64,000 nt of DNA from Chitinimonas_A lacunae (lineage in GTDB: Bacteria > Pseudomonadota > Gammaproteobacteria > Burkholderiales > Chitinimonadaceae), in the NCBI RefSeq assembly GCF_042650885.1, contig NZ_JBHSBU010000001.1, positions 3,844,001-3,908,000 on the forward strand. The letters are read 5' to 3'. Below the pieces are notes generated by a model. It was given only the letters and a program-made list of their open reading frames with translations. It had not been told where the DNA came from and made no database searches. The stretch's first letter is position 1, and every line of letters starts with the position of its first letter. The position numbers and the translations under genes are program-made. Positions 8,737-16,934 of this stretch are shown piece by piece.

Positions 8737-8961
8737 GGCCTTGTTCTTGTAAGAAAACGTAGAAAAAACGCGAGTTTACTCTAGCTCCACGCCCGGCGGT
8801 AGCGCTGCTTTCGGCCTTGACTGGTATTTCCCGGCATAGCCCCAGGGCTCGATCGATGTCACCATCGCCGCGCCGCCTGCCGCCTTTCTTCGTGGCGGCA
8901 AACATGGCACAGTGGCCGAGCAATTGCTCGAACGCCGCCGTGCCCAACCCTTACCGGAATC

Positions 8962-9702
8962 ATGGAATCCCTGTCTCCCGTCTCGAAGTCCCCGCGCTAT
9001 CGTCAGGTGGCCGACGAGCTGTCGGCCGCCATCCTGGGTGGCCGCTACCCGGTCAACAGCCTGTTGCCGACCGAAAAGGAACTGTGTCGCCACTATGCGA
9101 TCAGCCGCCATACCGCGCGCGAAGCGCTGCGACTGCTGGAAATCGCCGGTCTGATCTCGCGTCGTCAGGGCGCAGGCTCCCTGGTGATCGCCGACACCCC
9201 GCCCGATCGCTATAACCAGTTCGCCCAATCGGTCGAGGATCTGCTCCAGTACGGCAATGCCACCCGCTTTCATATCGAGCGGGCCGAATCGATCGCAGCC
9301 GATACGCTGGCCGCCAGCCTGTTGGGCATTGCGCCCGGTACCGCCTGTGTGCGGCTCTACGGCATCCGCCGGCCGCGCCACGATCGTCGGCCGTTGGCCG
9401 TCACCGAGGTCTATCTGCCCGAGCCCGAACCGGCTGCCCGCTCGGCCCTGCTCGATCTGGGTCAGAGCATCTACCGGCTGCTCGATATTCTCGACCTGGC
9501 CAAACTGGGTTCGGTCGAACAGAACTTCACTGCCGTCTGCGCCGACCCCGAGCGGGCCACGGCGCTCGGGATGGCCCCGGGCGCGGCGGCCCTGCGTACC
9601 GTGCGGCGCTACTTCGACCGACAGGGCGAGTTGCTGGCCGCTGCGGTCAGCCTGCATCCGGGCGAGTCGTTCAGCTACTCGACCGTGCTGCGGCGGGCCT
9701 GA
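8962..9702 (+). CDS. GntR/HutC-family transcriptional regulator with UTRA domain
   Basis: The 246-residue protein has an N-terminal GntR winged helix (about residues 9-75: PRYRQVADELSAAILGGRYPVNSLLPTEKEL in two steps, then ISRHTAREALRLLEIAGLI) and a C-terminal UTRA ligand-binding domain (about 95-240, ending in HPGESFSYSTVLRR). Members sense small metabolites such as amino acids, sugars or histidine breakdown products. It is divergent from proS and lies 416 bp upstream of the tandem peptide-binding protein genes. Regulation of that cluster is possible, but no operator was identified. Confidence 0.9.
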   Translation: MESLSPVSKSPRYRQVADELSAAILGGRYPVNSLLPTEKELCRHYAISRHTAREALRLLEIAGLISRRQGAGSLVIADTPPDRYNQFAQSVEDLLQYGNATRFHIERAESIAADTLAASLLGIAPGTACVRLYGIRRPRHDRRPLAVTEVYLPEPEPAARSALLDLGQSIYRLLDILDLAKLGSVEQNFTAVCADPERATALGMAPGAAALRTVRRYFDRQGELLAAAVSLHPGESFSYSTVLRRA

Positions 9703-9721
9703 AGGGTGGCCTGGGCTTTAT

Positions 9722-9752
9722 AGGAAGATTTCCTGCAAAACATCTGCAAGAT
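9722..9752 (-). repeat. dispersed TTGCA-N6-TTGCA motif, copy 2
   Basis: On the minus strand TTGCA (complement of 9745-9749) and TTGCA (9734-9738) are 11 bp apart and followed by GGAAATCTTCC. A T-rich block precedes it. Confidence 0.55.
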
Positions 9753-9773
9753 GTAATGCTTAAAATCAAAAAA

Positions 9774-9802
9774 AATAAAAAAGCCCGCATAACTTTGCGG
9801 GC
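9774..9802 (-). terminator. rho-independent terminator facing leftward
   Basis: GCCCGCA (9784-9790) pairs with TGCGGGC (9796-9802); read on the minus strand the stem is followed by a run of T. It would also stop transcripts coming from the right. No minus-strand gene is visible upstream of it. Confidence 0.6.
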
Positions 9803-10118
9803 AGTGGTGGCGGCCGCCGACCGGACTCGGCGACGCGACCCCCGGTTTTTTCCCGCGCCAAGAGCTGGTACGGAAAAAAGGCCGAGCGGCATTCTGCCGT
9901 AAATAAAAACCCTGTTTCATGGCGTCGAGTTCTTTGTTTAGACGTTCCGGTATCTGCCTAAACCCCTGCTTCGTTGCGTTTACGCTACGCCTCTGTCGTT
10001 TCCCCGAACCCTTGTGTTACCGTTCTGCCGCCGCGCGGCCTGCCGCAATGCCTTGCCCAGGCTGGTTCCAGGCCCTGCTATGAAGATCACCAGATCACCT
10101 TTTCGAGGATTGACACCG

Positions 10119-11705
10119 ATGAAGCGAAACACCGTGTTGCAGCTCGCCGTTATCGCCGCCCTGACTGCTGGCGTCCAGGCTGCGGGAACCCTGAAATACT
10201 GCTCCGAGGGCAGCCCCGCCGGTTTCGACCCGGGCCAGGTCACCGCCGGTACCGACTTCGACGCATCGGCCGAACCGATCTTCAACCGCCTGGCCGAATT
10301 CCAACGCGGCGGCACCACCGTTCAACCGGGCCTGGCCGAGAGCTGGACCGTCTCGCCCGATGGCCTGCAATACACCTTCAAGCTGCGCCGTGGCGTCAAA
10401 TTCCATACCACCGACTGGTTCAAGCCCAGCCGTGAGTTCAACGCCGACGACGTGCTGTTCACCTTCGAGCGGATGCTGAGCAAGGACCATCCGTTCCGCA
10501 AGGCTTACCCGTCCGAATTCCCGTATTTCACCGATATGGGCATGGACGAGAACATCGCCAAGATCGAAAAAGTCGACCCCTACACCGTGCGCTTCACGCT
10601 GAAGAAGGTCGATGCCGCCTTTGTGCAGAATCTGGCCATGTCGTTTGCCTCGATCCACTCGGCCGAATACGCCGACCAACTGCTCAAGGCCGGCAAGCCC
10701 GCCCAGATCGTCAGCCAGCCGATCGGCACCGGTCCCTTTGTGTTCAAGAGCTACCAGAAGGACTCGGTGATCCGCTACACCGCCAACAAGGACTACTGGA
10801 AGAAGGGCGAAGTCAAGATCGACAACCTGATCTTCGTGATCGCCACCGACGGCTCGGTTCGCTACCAGAAGCTCAAGGCCGGCGAATGCGATGTGATGGC
10901 CTATCCGAAGCCGGCCGATCTGGCCCTGGCGCTCAAGGAACCCAAGCTGCAAGTGCCGTCGCAGGCCGGTTTCAACCTGGGCTACCTGGGCTATAACGTC
11001 AAGCACGCTCCGCTCGACAAGCTCGATGTGCGCCGCGCCCTCGATATGGCGATCAACAAGAAGGCCATCATCGACGCCGTCTACCAGGGCGCCGGTCAGC
11101 CGGCCGTGGCACCGATGCCGCCGACCCAGTGGTCGTACAACAAGAACCTCAAGGACCAGGGCTATAACGTCGAGCAGGCCAAGGCGCTGCTGGCCAAGGC
11201 CGGCGTCAAGGACCTCGAGATCACCCTGTGGGCCATGCCGGTGCAGCGCCCGTACAACCCCAATGCCAAGCTGATGGCCGAGATGATCCAGGCCGACTGG
11301 GCCAAGATCGGCGTCAAGGCCAAGATCACCAGCTACGAGTGGGGCGAGTACCTCAAGCGCGCCAAGGCCGGCGAGCACGACAGCGTGCTGGTTGGCTGGA
11401 CCGGCGACAATGGCGACCCGGACAACTGGCTCGGCACCAACCTGAGCTGCGACGCCGTGGGCGGCAACAACTACGCCCAGTGGTGCGACAAGACCTTCAA
11501 CGATCTGATCGTCAAGGCCAAGCAGACCACCGACGTCAAGCAGCGCACCGAGCTGTACACCAAGGCCCAGGAAATCTTCAAGCGCGAGCTGCCCTGGACC
11601 ACCATCGCTCACTCGACCGTCTATGTGCCGATGAGCAAGCGGGTCGAAGGCTTCAAGATCAGCCCGTTCGGTCTGATGTCGTTCTACGGCGTCTCGATCA
11701 AATAA
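10119..11705 (+). CDS. periplasmic peptide-binding protein, SBP family 5 (DppA-like), paralog 1
   Basis: This 528-residue secreted binding protein belongs to the extracellular solute-binding family 5 that feeds di- and oligopeptide (or haem) ABC importers. A signal peptide (MKRNTVLQLAVIAALTAGVQA) is followed by the DppA-type start LKYCSEGSPAGFDPG, then LRRGVKFHTTDWFKPS and FNADDVLFTFERM, and near the C-terminus GWTGDNGDPDNWLGTNLSC. The ATG at 10119 was chosen because GAGGA precedes it and the signal peptide starts there; a longer frame from 10014 is unlikely. It is the first of three tandem paralogs; no DppBCDF permease or ATPase genes are adjacent, so the partner importer must be encoded elsewhere. 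Confidence 0.93.
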   Translation: MKRNTVLQLAVIAALTAGVQAAGTLKYCSEGSPAGFDPGQVTAGTDFDASAEPIFNRLAEFQRGGTTVQPGLAESWTVSPDGLQYTFKLRRGVKFHTTDWFKPSREFNADDVLFTFERMLSKDHPFRKAYPSEFPYFTDMGMDENIAKIEKVDPYTVRFTLKKVDAAFVQNLAMSFASIHSAEYADQLLKAGKPAQIVSQPIGTGPFVFKSYQKDSVIRYTANKDYWKKGEVKIDNLIFVIATDGSVRYQKLKAGECDVMAYPKPADLALALKEPKLQVPSQAGFNLGYLGYNVKHAPLDKLDVRRALDMAINKKAIIDAVYQGAGQPAVAPMPPTQWSYNKNLKDQGYNVEQAKALLAKAGVKDLEITLWAMPVQRPYNPNAKLMAEMIQADWAKIGVKAKITSYEWGEYLKRAKAGEHDSVLVGWTGDNGDPDNWLGTNLSCDAVGGNNYAQWCDKTFNDLIVKAKQTTDVKQRTELYTKAQEIFKRELPWTTIAHSTVYVPMSKRVEGFKISPFGLMSFYGVSIK

Positions 11706-11714
11706 GAAGACGAC

Positions 11715-11738
11715 AGGGCGGCCGGTCACGGCCGCCCT
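11715..11738 (+). terminator. hairpin between SBP paralogs 1 and 2 (partial terminator or attenuator)
   Basis: A perfect 9-bp stem AGGGCGGCC/GGCCGCCCT with a 6-base loop lies 10 bp behind the first gene. It lacks a real T run, so it probably protects the upstream message or terminates only partly. Confidence 0.5.
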
Positions 11739-11798
11739 GGCTTGTGCACGGAGGATGTGGCGGCGCCCGGTGCCGCTGCACGAGAGGACACCCCTATC

Positions 11799-13388
11799 AT
11801 GAAAAAAGCACTGCGTATCCTGCCGCTGGCCGGGCTGCTGGCCCTGGCGGGCGCGGCCGGCGCCAAGCCGCTGGTCTTCTGTTCCGAAGCCTCGCCCGAG
11901 GGGTTCGACGGTGGCATGTTCACCGCAGCCACCACCCAGGATGCCTCAAGCGAAGCCGTCTATAACCGGCTGGTCGATTTCGAGCGCGGCACCACCAAGG
12001 TGATCCCCGGACTGGCCGAACGCTGGGAGATCAGCAAGGACGGCCTCGAATACACCTTTCATCTGCGTCGTGGCGTCAAATTTCATACCACCGACTGGTT
12101 CAAGCCCACGCGCGATTTCAATGCCGATGATGTGCTGTGGACCTTCCAGCGCATGATCGACCCCAAGCACCCGGGCGCCAATGCCTCGCCGCAGGGCTGG
12201 CCTTATGCGGCCGATATGGGTTTCCCGACGCTGATCAAGAAGATCGAGCGGCTTGACGACTACAAGGTCAAGTTCGTGCTGAGCAAGCCCGAGGCGCCGT
12301 TCCTGGCTGACCTCGGCATGGGCTTCGCGAGCATCGTGTCGGCCGAATACGCCCAGCAATTGCACAAGGCCAATAAGCCGGGCCAGATTGCCCTGCTGCC
12401 CGTCGGCACCGGCCCCTATGTGTTCAAGCGCTACGACAAGGGCGCCCAGACCCGCTACGAAGCCAACCCACAGTATTGGCGCGGCAAGCCCGGCAGCGAC
12501 AAGCTGATCTTCGCCATTACCGAAGACCCGGCCGTGCGGGTGCAGAAGCTCAAGCGTGGCGAATGCAATTTCACCGTCTATCCGAAGCCGGCCGATATTC
12601 CGCAACTGAAGGCCGACCCCAAGCTGCAAGTGCTGTCGACCAAGGCGCTGACGCTGGCCTATCTGGCCTTCAATACCCAGAAAAAGCCGTTTACCGACAA
12701 GCGGGTGCGCCAGGCCCTGGCGCTGGCGATCGACAAGGGTGCGATGGTCAAGGCGGTCTACGAAGGTTCGGCCGCCCCGGCACATTTGCCGCTGCCTTCG
12801 TCGATGTGGAGCTATAACAAGTCGATCAAGCCGTATTCGCTCGATCTGGCCCAGGCCAAGAAGCTGCTGGCCGAGGCCGGTCTGCCCAATGGCTTCGAGA
12901 CCACCATGTATGTGCGCAACGGCGGTGGCGGCACCAATCCCAATCCCAAGTTGACGGCCGAGATGGTGCAGGCCGACTGGGCCAAGATCGGCGTCAAGCT
13001 CAAGATCGTGCCGATGGAATGGGCCGAACTGCTCAAGCGCACCAAGGCGGGCGAGCACGACACCACCATCAACGGCTGGGCCGGCGACAATGGCGACCCC
13101 GATAACTTCCTGACGCCCAACCTGACCTGCGCCTCGGCCCAGAGCGGCGAAAACCGCGCCCGCTGGTGCAACAAGTCCTTTGATGATCTGGTGGAAAAAG
13201 CCAAGCGCGCCACCGACATCAAGGAGCGCACCAAGCTGTATGAGCAGGCGCAGCAGGTGTTCATCGATGAAATGCCGTGGGCTACCCTGGTCGAGCCGAT
13301 GACTACCGTCGTGTTCCAGAAGACCGTTACCGGCTTTGTGCCCAGCCCGTTCACCAACAACAATTTCGAAGCGGTGGCGATACGCTGA
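11799..13388 (+). CDS. periplasmic peptide-binding protein, SBP family 5 (DppA-like), paralog 2
   Basis: This 529-residue paralog of the preceding gene has its own signal peptide (MKKALRILPLAGLLALAGAAGA) and the same landmarks: LVFCSEASPEGFDGG, FHTTDWFKPTRDFNADDVLW and WAGDNGDPDNFLTPNLTC. It differs from paralog 1 by the insertion DPKHPGANASPQGWPYA, shared with paralog 3, so 2 and 3 are the closer pair. GAGAGGA stands before the ATG at 11799. It is probably co-transcribed with paralog 1 through the hairpin at 11715. Substrate preference (dipeptide, longer peptide or haem) cannot be read from the sequence. Confidence 0.93.
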   Translation: MKKALRILPLAGLLALAGAAGAKPLVFCSEASPEGFDGGMFTAATTQDASSEAVYNRLVDFERGTTKVIPGLAERWEISKDGLEYTFHLRRGVKFHTTDWFKPTRDFNADDVLWTFQRMIDPKHPGANASPQGWPYAADMGFPTLIKKIERLDDYKVKFVLSKPEAPFLADLGMGFASIVSAEYAQQLHKANKPGQIALLPVGTGPYVFKRYDKGAQTRYEANPQYWRGKPGSDKLIFAITEDPAVRVQKLKRGECNFTVYPKPADIPQLKADPKLQVLSTKALTLAYLAFNTQKKPFTDKRVRQALALAIDKGAMVKAVYEGSAAPAHLPLPSSMWSYNKSIKPYSLDLAQAKKLLAEAGLPNGFETTMYVRNGGGGTNPNPKLTAEMVQADWAKIGVKLKIVPMEWAELLKRTKAGEHDTTINGWAGDNGDPDNFLTPNLTCASAQSGENRARWCNKSFDDLVEKAKRATDIKERTKLYEQAQQVFIDEMPWATLVEPMTTVVFQKTVTGFVPSPFTNNNFEAVAIR

Positions 13389-13419
13389 GGCGCTAGCGGC
13401 AAAGCATTAAAAGGCTCTG

Positions 13420-13445
13420 GACGGACCTCGTGTCCGTCTTTTTTT
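13420..13445 (+). terminator. rho-independent terminator between SBP paralogs 2 and 3
   Basis: The 7-bp stem GACGGAC/GTCCGTC with a CTCGT loop is followed by eight or so T. The T run ends only about 7 bases before the Shine-Dalgarno of the next gene, leaving no room for a separate promoter in between. Confidence 0.85.
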
Positions 13446-13470
13446 ATCCAGCAGAAGGAGGAGGAGGACC

Positions 13471-15063
13471 ATGAAGACGCAACAAAAGCGTATCGGTATC
13501 TGGACTGCGCTGGTATTGACGGCGCTGACGGCGCAAGCCAAGCCGCTGGTGTTCTGTTCCGAGGCCGAGCCCGAAGGCTTCGACTACGCCATGTTTACCG
13601 CCAGCTCGACCTATAACGCGGCCTCGGCCACGATCTACAACCGTCTGGTCGAGTTCGAGACGGGCGGCACCCGGCTGGTGCCGGGGCTGGCCGAGAGCTG
13701 GACCGTGTCGCCCGATGGCCTGCAATACACATTCAAGTTGCGGCGTGGCATCAAGTTCCATAGCACCGACTGGTTCAAGCCCACCCGCACCCTCAATGCC
13801 GATGATGTGCTCTATAGCTTCCGGCGCCAGCTCGACCCCAAGCATCCGGGCGCCCGGGCTTCGCCGCAGGGTTGGCCTTACGCCGAGAGCATGAGCATGG
13901 CCGCGCTGGTGGCATCGATCGATAAGCTCGACGATCTGACGGTGCGCTTCACCCTCAAGTCGCCCGAGGCGCCTTTCCTGTCCAATCTGGCGATGGGCTT
14001 TGCCAATATCGTGTCGGCCGAATACGCCGGCCAGCTCGAAGCCGCCGGCCAGCCGGGCCGGATCAATACCCAGCCCATCGGTACCGGTCCGTTCATCTTC
14101 AAGCGCTACGAGAAGGGCGCCCAGATCCGCTACGAGGCCAACCCCGACTATTGGCGCGGCCGCCAGCCCATCGAGAAGCTGATCTTCGCCATTACGCCCG
14201 ACCCGGCCGTGCGGGCACAGAAACTCAAGGCAGGCGAATGCAATTTCATCAGCTACCCCAAGCCCGCCGATATGGTCGAACTCAAGCGCGACCCACGTCT
14301 GCATGTCGATACCCAATCGTCGCTCAGCGTGGCCTATCTGGCCTTCAATACCGAACGTAAACCGTTTACCGATAAGCGGGTGCGTCAGGCCCTGGCGCTG
14401 GCGACCGACAAGGAGGCAATCAGCCGCAGCGTGTTCGAGGGCTACGCCAAACCGGCCCATCTGCCGCTGCCGTCTCAGATGTGGAGCTACGCCAAGTCGA
14501 TCCAGCCCTACCGGCCCGATCTGGCCCGTGCCAAGAAGCTGCTGGCCGAAGCCGGCTATCCGCAAGGTTTCCAGACCCGGATCTGGGTGCGGATCGGCGG
14601 TGGCGGCGCCAACCCCAATTCCCGCCTGACCGCTGAATTGATCCAGGCCGACTGGGCCAAGATCGGTGTCAAGGCCGAGGTGGTGGCGCTCGAATGGGCC
14701 GAACTGCTACGCCGCACCAAGGCCGGCGAGCATGAAGTGACGATCAACGGCTGGGCCAGCGACAACGGCGACCCCGATAACTTCCTGACCCCCAACTTGA
14801 GCTGCGTCGCCGCCCGCAACGGCGAAAACCGGGCACGCTGGTGCAATCCGAAGTTCGATGCGCTGCTCAACCAGGCCCGGGTCAGCAATGACACGGCCCT
14901 GCGCAGCAAACTCTACCAACAGGCCCAGGCGATCTTTATCGAGGAAATGCCGTGGATCACCCTGGTCGAGCCGCTGGTGTCGGTGGTCTACAGCAAGAAC
15001 GTGGTCGGCTTTAAACAGAACCCGTTCCTTAATATCGGGTTTTCAGGGGTGGCGGTGAAGTAG
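13471..15063 (+). CDS. periplasmic peptide-binding protein, SBP family 5 (DppA-like), paralog 3
   Basis: The third tandem paralog has 530 residues with a signal peptide (MKTQQKRIGIWTALVLTALTAQA) and the same core: LVFCSEAEPEGFDYAM, FHSTDWFKPTRTLNADDVLYSF, NGWASDNGDPDNFLTPN. A very strong purine-rich ribosome site (GGAGGAGGAGG) precedes the ATG. Because the terminator at 13420 lies right in front, its message should come from readthrough or from a promoter inside paralog 2. The strong ribosome site may compensate for low message. No transporter membrane genes follow. Confidence 0.93.
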   Translation: MKTQQKRIGIWTALVLTALTAQAKPLVFCSEAEPEGFDYAMFTASSTYNAASATIYNRLVEFETGGTRLVPGLAESWTVSPDGLQYTFKLRRGIKFHSTDWFKPTRTLNADDVLYSFRRQLDPKHPGARASPQGWPYAESMSMAALVASIDKLDDLTVRFTLKSPEAPFLSNLAMGFANIVSAEYAGQLEAAGQPGRINTQPIGTGPFIFKRYEKGAQIRYEANPDYWRGRQPIEKLIFAITPDPAVRAQKLKAGECNFISYPKPADMVELKRDPRLHVDTQSSLSVAYLAFNTERKPFTDKRVRQALALATDKEAISRSVFEGYAKPAHLPLPSQMWSYAKSIQPYRPDLARAKKLLAEAGYPQGFQTRIWVRIGGGGANPNSRLTAELIQADWAKIGVKAEVVALEWAELLRRTKAGEHEVTINGWASDNGDPDNFLTPNLSCVAARNGENRARWCNPKFDALLNQARVSNDTALRSKLYQQAQAIFIEEMPWITLVEPLVSVVYSKNVVGFKQNPFLNIGFSGVAVK

Positions 15064-15120
15064 GGGAGGAGAGATAAGACAGAGGTTGGGTTTTGCCTGG
15101 ATTTTGATAAAACGTTTAAA

Positions 15121-15150
15121 TCTTGCACTGGATCTTGCACAAGATTTGCC
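15121..15150 (+). repeat. dispersed TTGCA motif, copy 3
   Basis: TTGCA at 15123 and at 15135 (12-bp step) are followed by CAAGATTTGCC and an AT-rich stretch. It is 58 bp behind the stop of SBP paralog 3, same strand. Confidence 0.5.
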
Positions 15151-15263
15151 GATTTATTTATTCTGGGTTGCACCACTTTCCCTTCCTCTGTTTCAGCGAG
15201 CATGGGCGAGTAGGGTACCTGGCGCGTTTGCGGTAAATCGCTGGAAATGCGCTGAGGCCCCGT

Positions 15264-15341
15264 TGCGTCCGCACTTGCCGCAGTCTGCGAGGGCTTCGGT
15301 GCGGACGCGACAACGCCCGGTCGGGACGGACCGGGCGTTGT
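15264..15341. terminator. double hairpin between convergent genes
   Basis: GCGTCCGCAC (15264-15273) pairs with GTGCGGACGC (15299-15308). Immediately after, a perfect 13-bp stem (15310-15322 with 15329-15341) with a 6-base loop forms. Neither is followed by a T run, so they may act as bidirectional barriers or transcript end protectors. Confidence 0.55.
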
Positions 15342-15356
15342 CAAATGGCGTGGCGA

Positions 15357-16904
15357 TCAATCGGGTTCTTCGTTTTCCTCGACGGTCGCCTCGTCACCGC
15401 CCACCTGGGGCAATTCGCTGCTCTTGGTCGGGATCTGCCAGGGCAGCGGCACATGATTGCCGTTGACCAGCAACTTGCCGGCCTTCCACTCGGCGGTGGT
15501 GGCCAGGTCTTTGCCCTCGACCCGGATCAGCTTCTGCTGGGTCAGCCGCTTGATCTGCACTTCCATCAGATTGCGCGCCAGATTGTCGAGATCGGCGGCA
15601 TTGGGCTGCTCACCCTCGGCGGTATCGGTGGCGATCATGCTGCGGGCCTGCCACAGCACATAGGTTTCCAGCACCTGCTTGGGCACCCGCAGATCGGCCC
15701 GTGCGTTGAGCTTGCTGAGCAGTTGGGCCGGGTTGTCGATATCGGGGTCCTGGAAGCCCTTGAGCGCCAGATCGGCCCGGAAGCTGACCTCACCATCAGG
15801 CAGCTTGACCGACAGCTGGCGGATGGCCAGTTGCGGCTCGTTGCGCAACAGCGGCAGACCTTCCTTGAGGAACAGATCGAAGCCCTTGCGTGCCTGCACG
15901 CGCGGATCGGGATTCTCACGCTGGATCTTGGTCAGCAGCGGCGACAGCTTGCCGAGGGTCGGGCCATGCAGATGGTTGGCTTCCGCCACCAGCTTGGCCG
16001 GGCCGTAGGTCTTGCCGTTGAGCACCATCTGTTCAAGGCCGACATCGCGGCGCGAATCGACGAATTCACCCTGGGCGGTGGCGCCGGTCTTGTAGACCAT
16101 ATTGCGCAGCAGCAGCTCGACCGGCAGCCCGCTGTCCTTGGCGCTCGCTTCGACCAGCTTGAGCTGGCTGTCGCCCAGCATCACATCGCCAAAGGCGCGG
16201 GTATGGCGGGCGGTGAATTCCATTCCCTTCAATTCGATGCGCCGGCTCCGTTCCTGATTGACCTCGAACAGGAAGTAGGGCGCCTTGGCATCGATATCGA
16301 CCCGGGTGAAATCGCGACCGTAGCGGATCTGGGCTTCCAGCCCTTCCCAGATCGAGCGGGCCTTGGCGAGCTTGCTCTGCCGGTTGAATTTCGGGATACG
16401 CAGGGCAAACGCCCCTTCATCGTCGAAACGGATACGGTTTTCCAGCTGCAAGGGCGGCTGTTCTCCGAAGATTTCACTCAGCGTCTCGCGCAGGTCGGGC
16501 GAGAACTGGAAATCGGTGGTGACCGCAGCCTTCAGCAGCGAGAAGTCGCCCTGCTTGAGCAGCGGGAACGGGCCGTGGCGCACGGTCTGGACATAGGTGA
16601 ATTCGAGCTTGGACAGATCCTGGCCCGTCATCCCTTCGATATCGTGGCCGGCGAGCTTGAGCAGCTCGGCGTAGGGCTTGACGATATTGGGGTTCAGGGC
16701 CAGCGTCGCCCGCTCGCTCGACGAGAACCAGCCGCGCTGGTACTCGTGCGACTTGATCACGAAATAAGGTAGATCGGTCAGCAACTGACGCTGGCGCTCC
16801 AGGGTCCGCTCGGCCTCGACCCCGGCCCAGCGGGTGGTGCCGAGGTAGCCGAGCGCCAGCGCGCCGACAGCGGCGGCCGAAATCACAAGCGCTTTGTATT
16901 TCAC
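15357..16904 (-). CDS. DUF945 (YdgA-like) family protein
   Basis: This 515-residue member of the DUF945 family is related to E. coli YdgA. The N-terminus MKYKALVISAAAVGALALGYLG is a membrane anchor or uncleaved signal; the rest is a long periplasmic beta-rich region with the family pattern FVIKSHEYQRGWFSSSERATL early on. Function is not established for the family. The C-terminal residues are acidic (GGDEATVEENEEPD). It lies 30 bp downstream of purB on the same strand and is probably transcribed with it. Confidence 0.85.
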   Translation of the reverse strand: MKYKALVISAAAVGALALGYLGTTRWAGVEAERTLERQRQLLTDLPYFVIKSHEYQRGWFSSSERATLALNPNIVKPYAELLKLAGHDIEGMTGQDLSKLEFTYVQTVRHGPFPLLKQGDFSLLKAAVTTDFQFSPDLRETLSEIFGEQPPLQLENRIRFDDEGAFALRIPKFNRQSKLAKARSIWEGLEAQIRYGRDFTRVDIDAKAPYFLFEVNQERSRRIELKGMEFTARHTRAFGDVMLGDSQLKLVEASAKDSGLPVELLLRNMVYKTGATAQGEFVDSRRDVGLEQMVLNGKTYGPAKLVAEANHLHGPTLGKLSPLLTKIQRENPDPRVQARKGFDLFLKEGLPLLRNEPQLAIRQLSVKLPDGEVSFRADLALKGFQDPDIDNPAQLLSKLNARADLRVPKQVLETYVLWQARSMIATDTAEGEQPNAADLDNLARNLMEVQIKRLTQQKLIRVEGKDLATTAEWKAGKLLVNGNHVPLPWQIPTKSSELPQVGGDEATVEENEEPD

Positions 16905-16934
16905 AGTAGGTTTCCGTCCAGGATTCGGTAAGGA

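Larger units (their letters stand above)
9703..10118. other. 416-bp intergenic region upstream of the tandem SBP cluster
   Basis: It contains copy 2 of the dispersed motif (9722-9752, minus), a hairpin with a T tract on the minus strand (9774-9802), and the presumed promoter region of the first binding-protein gene. No open frame here has a ribosome site and a protein-like composition. The minus-strand terminator has no obvious gene upstream of it, which hints at an unannotated minus-strand transcript starting between 9800 and 10100. Confidence 0.45.
15064..15356. other. convergent intergenic region with motif copy and nested hairpins
   Basis: Between the converging SBP paralog 3 and the DUF945 gene lie copy 3 of the dispersed motif (15121-15150) and two hairpins (15264-15308 and 15310-15341). 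No coding frame is convincing. Confidence 0.5.

Noticed and set aside
9675..9920. 81-codon minus-strand frame next to the leftward terminator
   Set aside because: No ribosome site, reads through the terminator hairpin and the dispersed motif; composition not protein-like.
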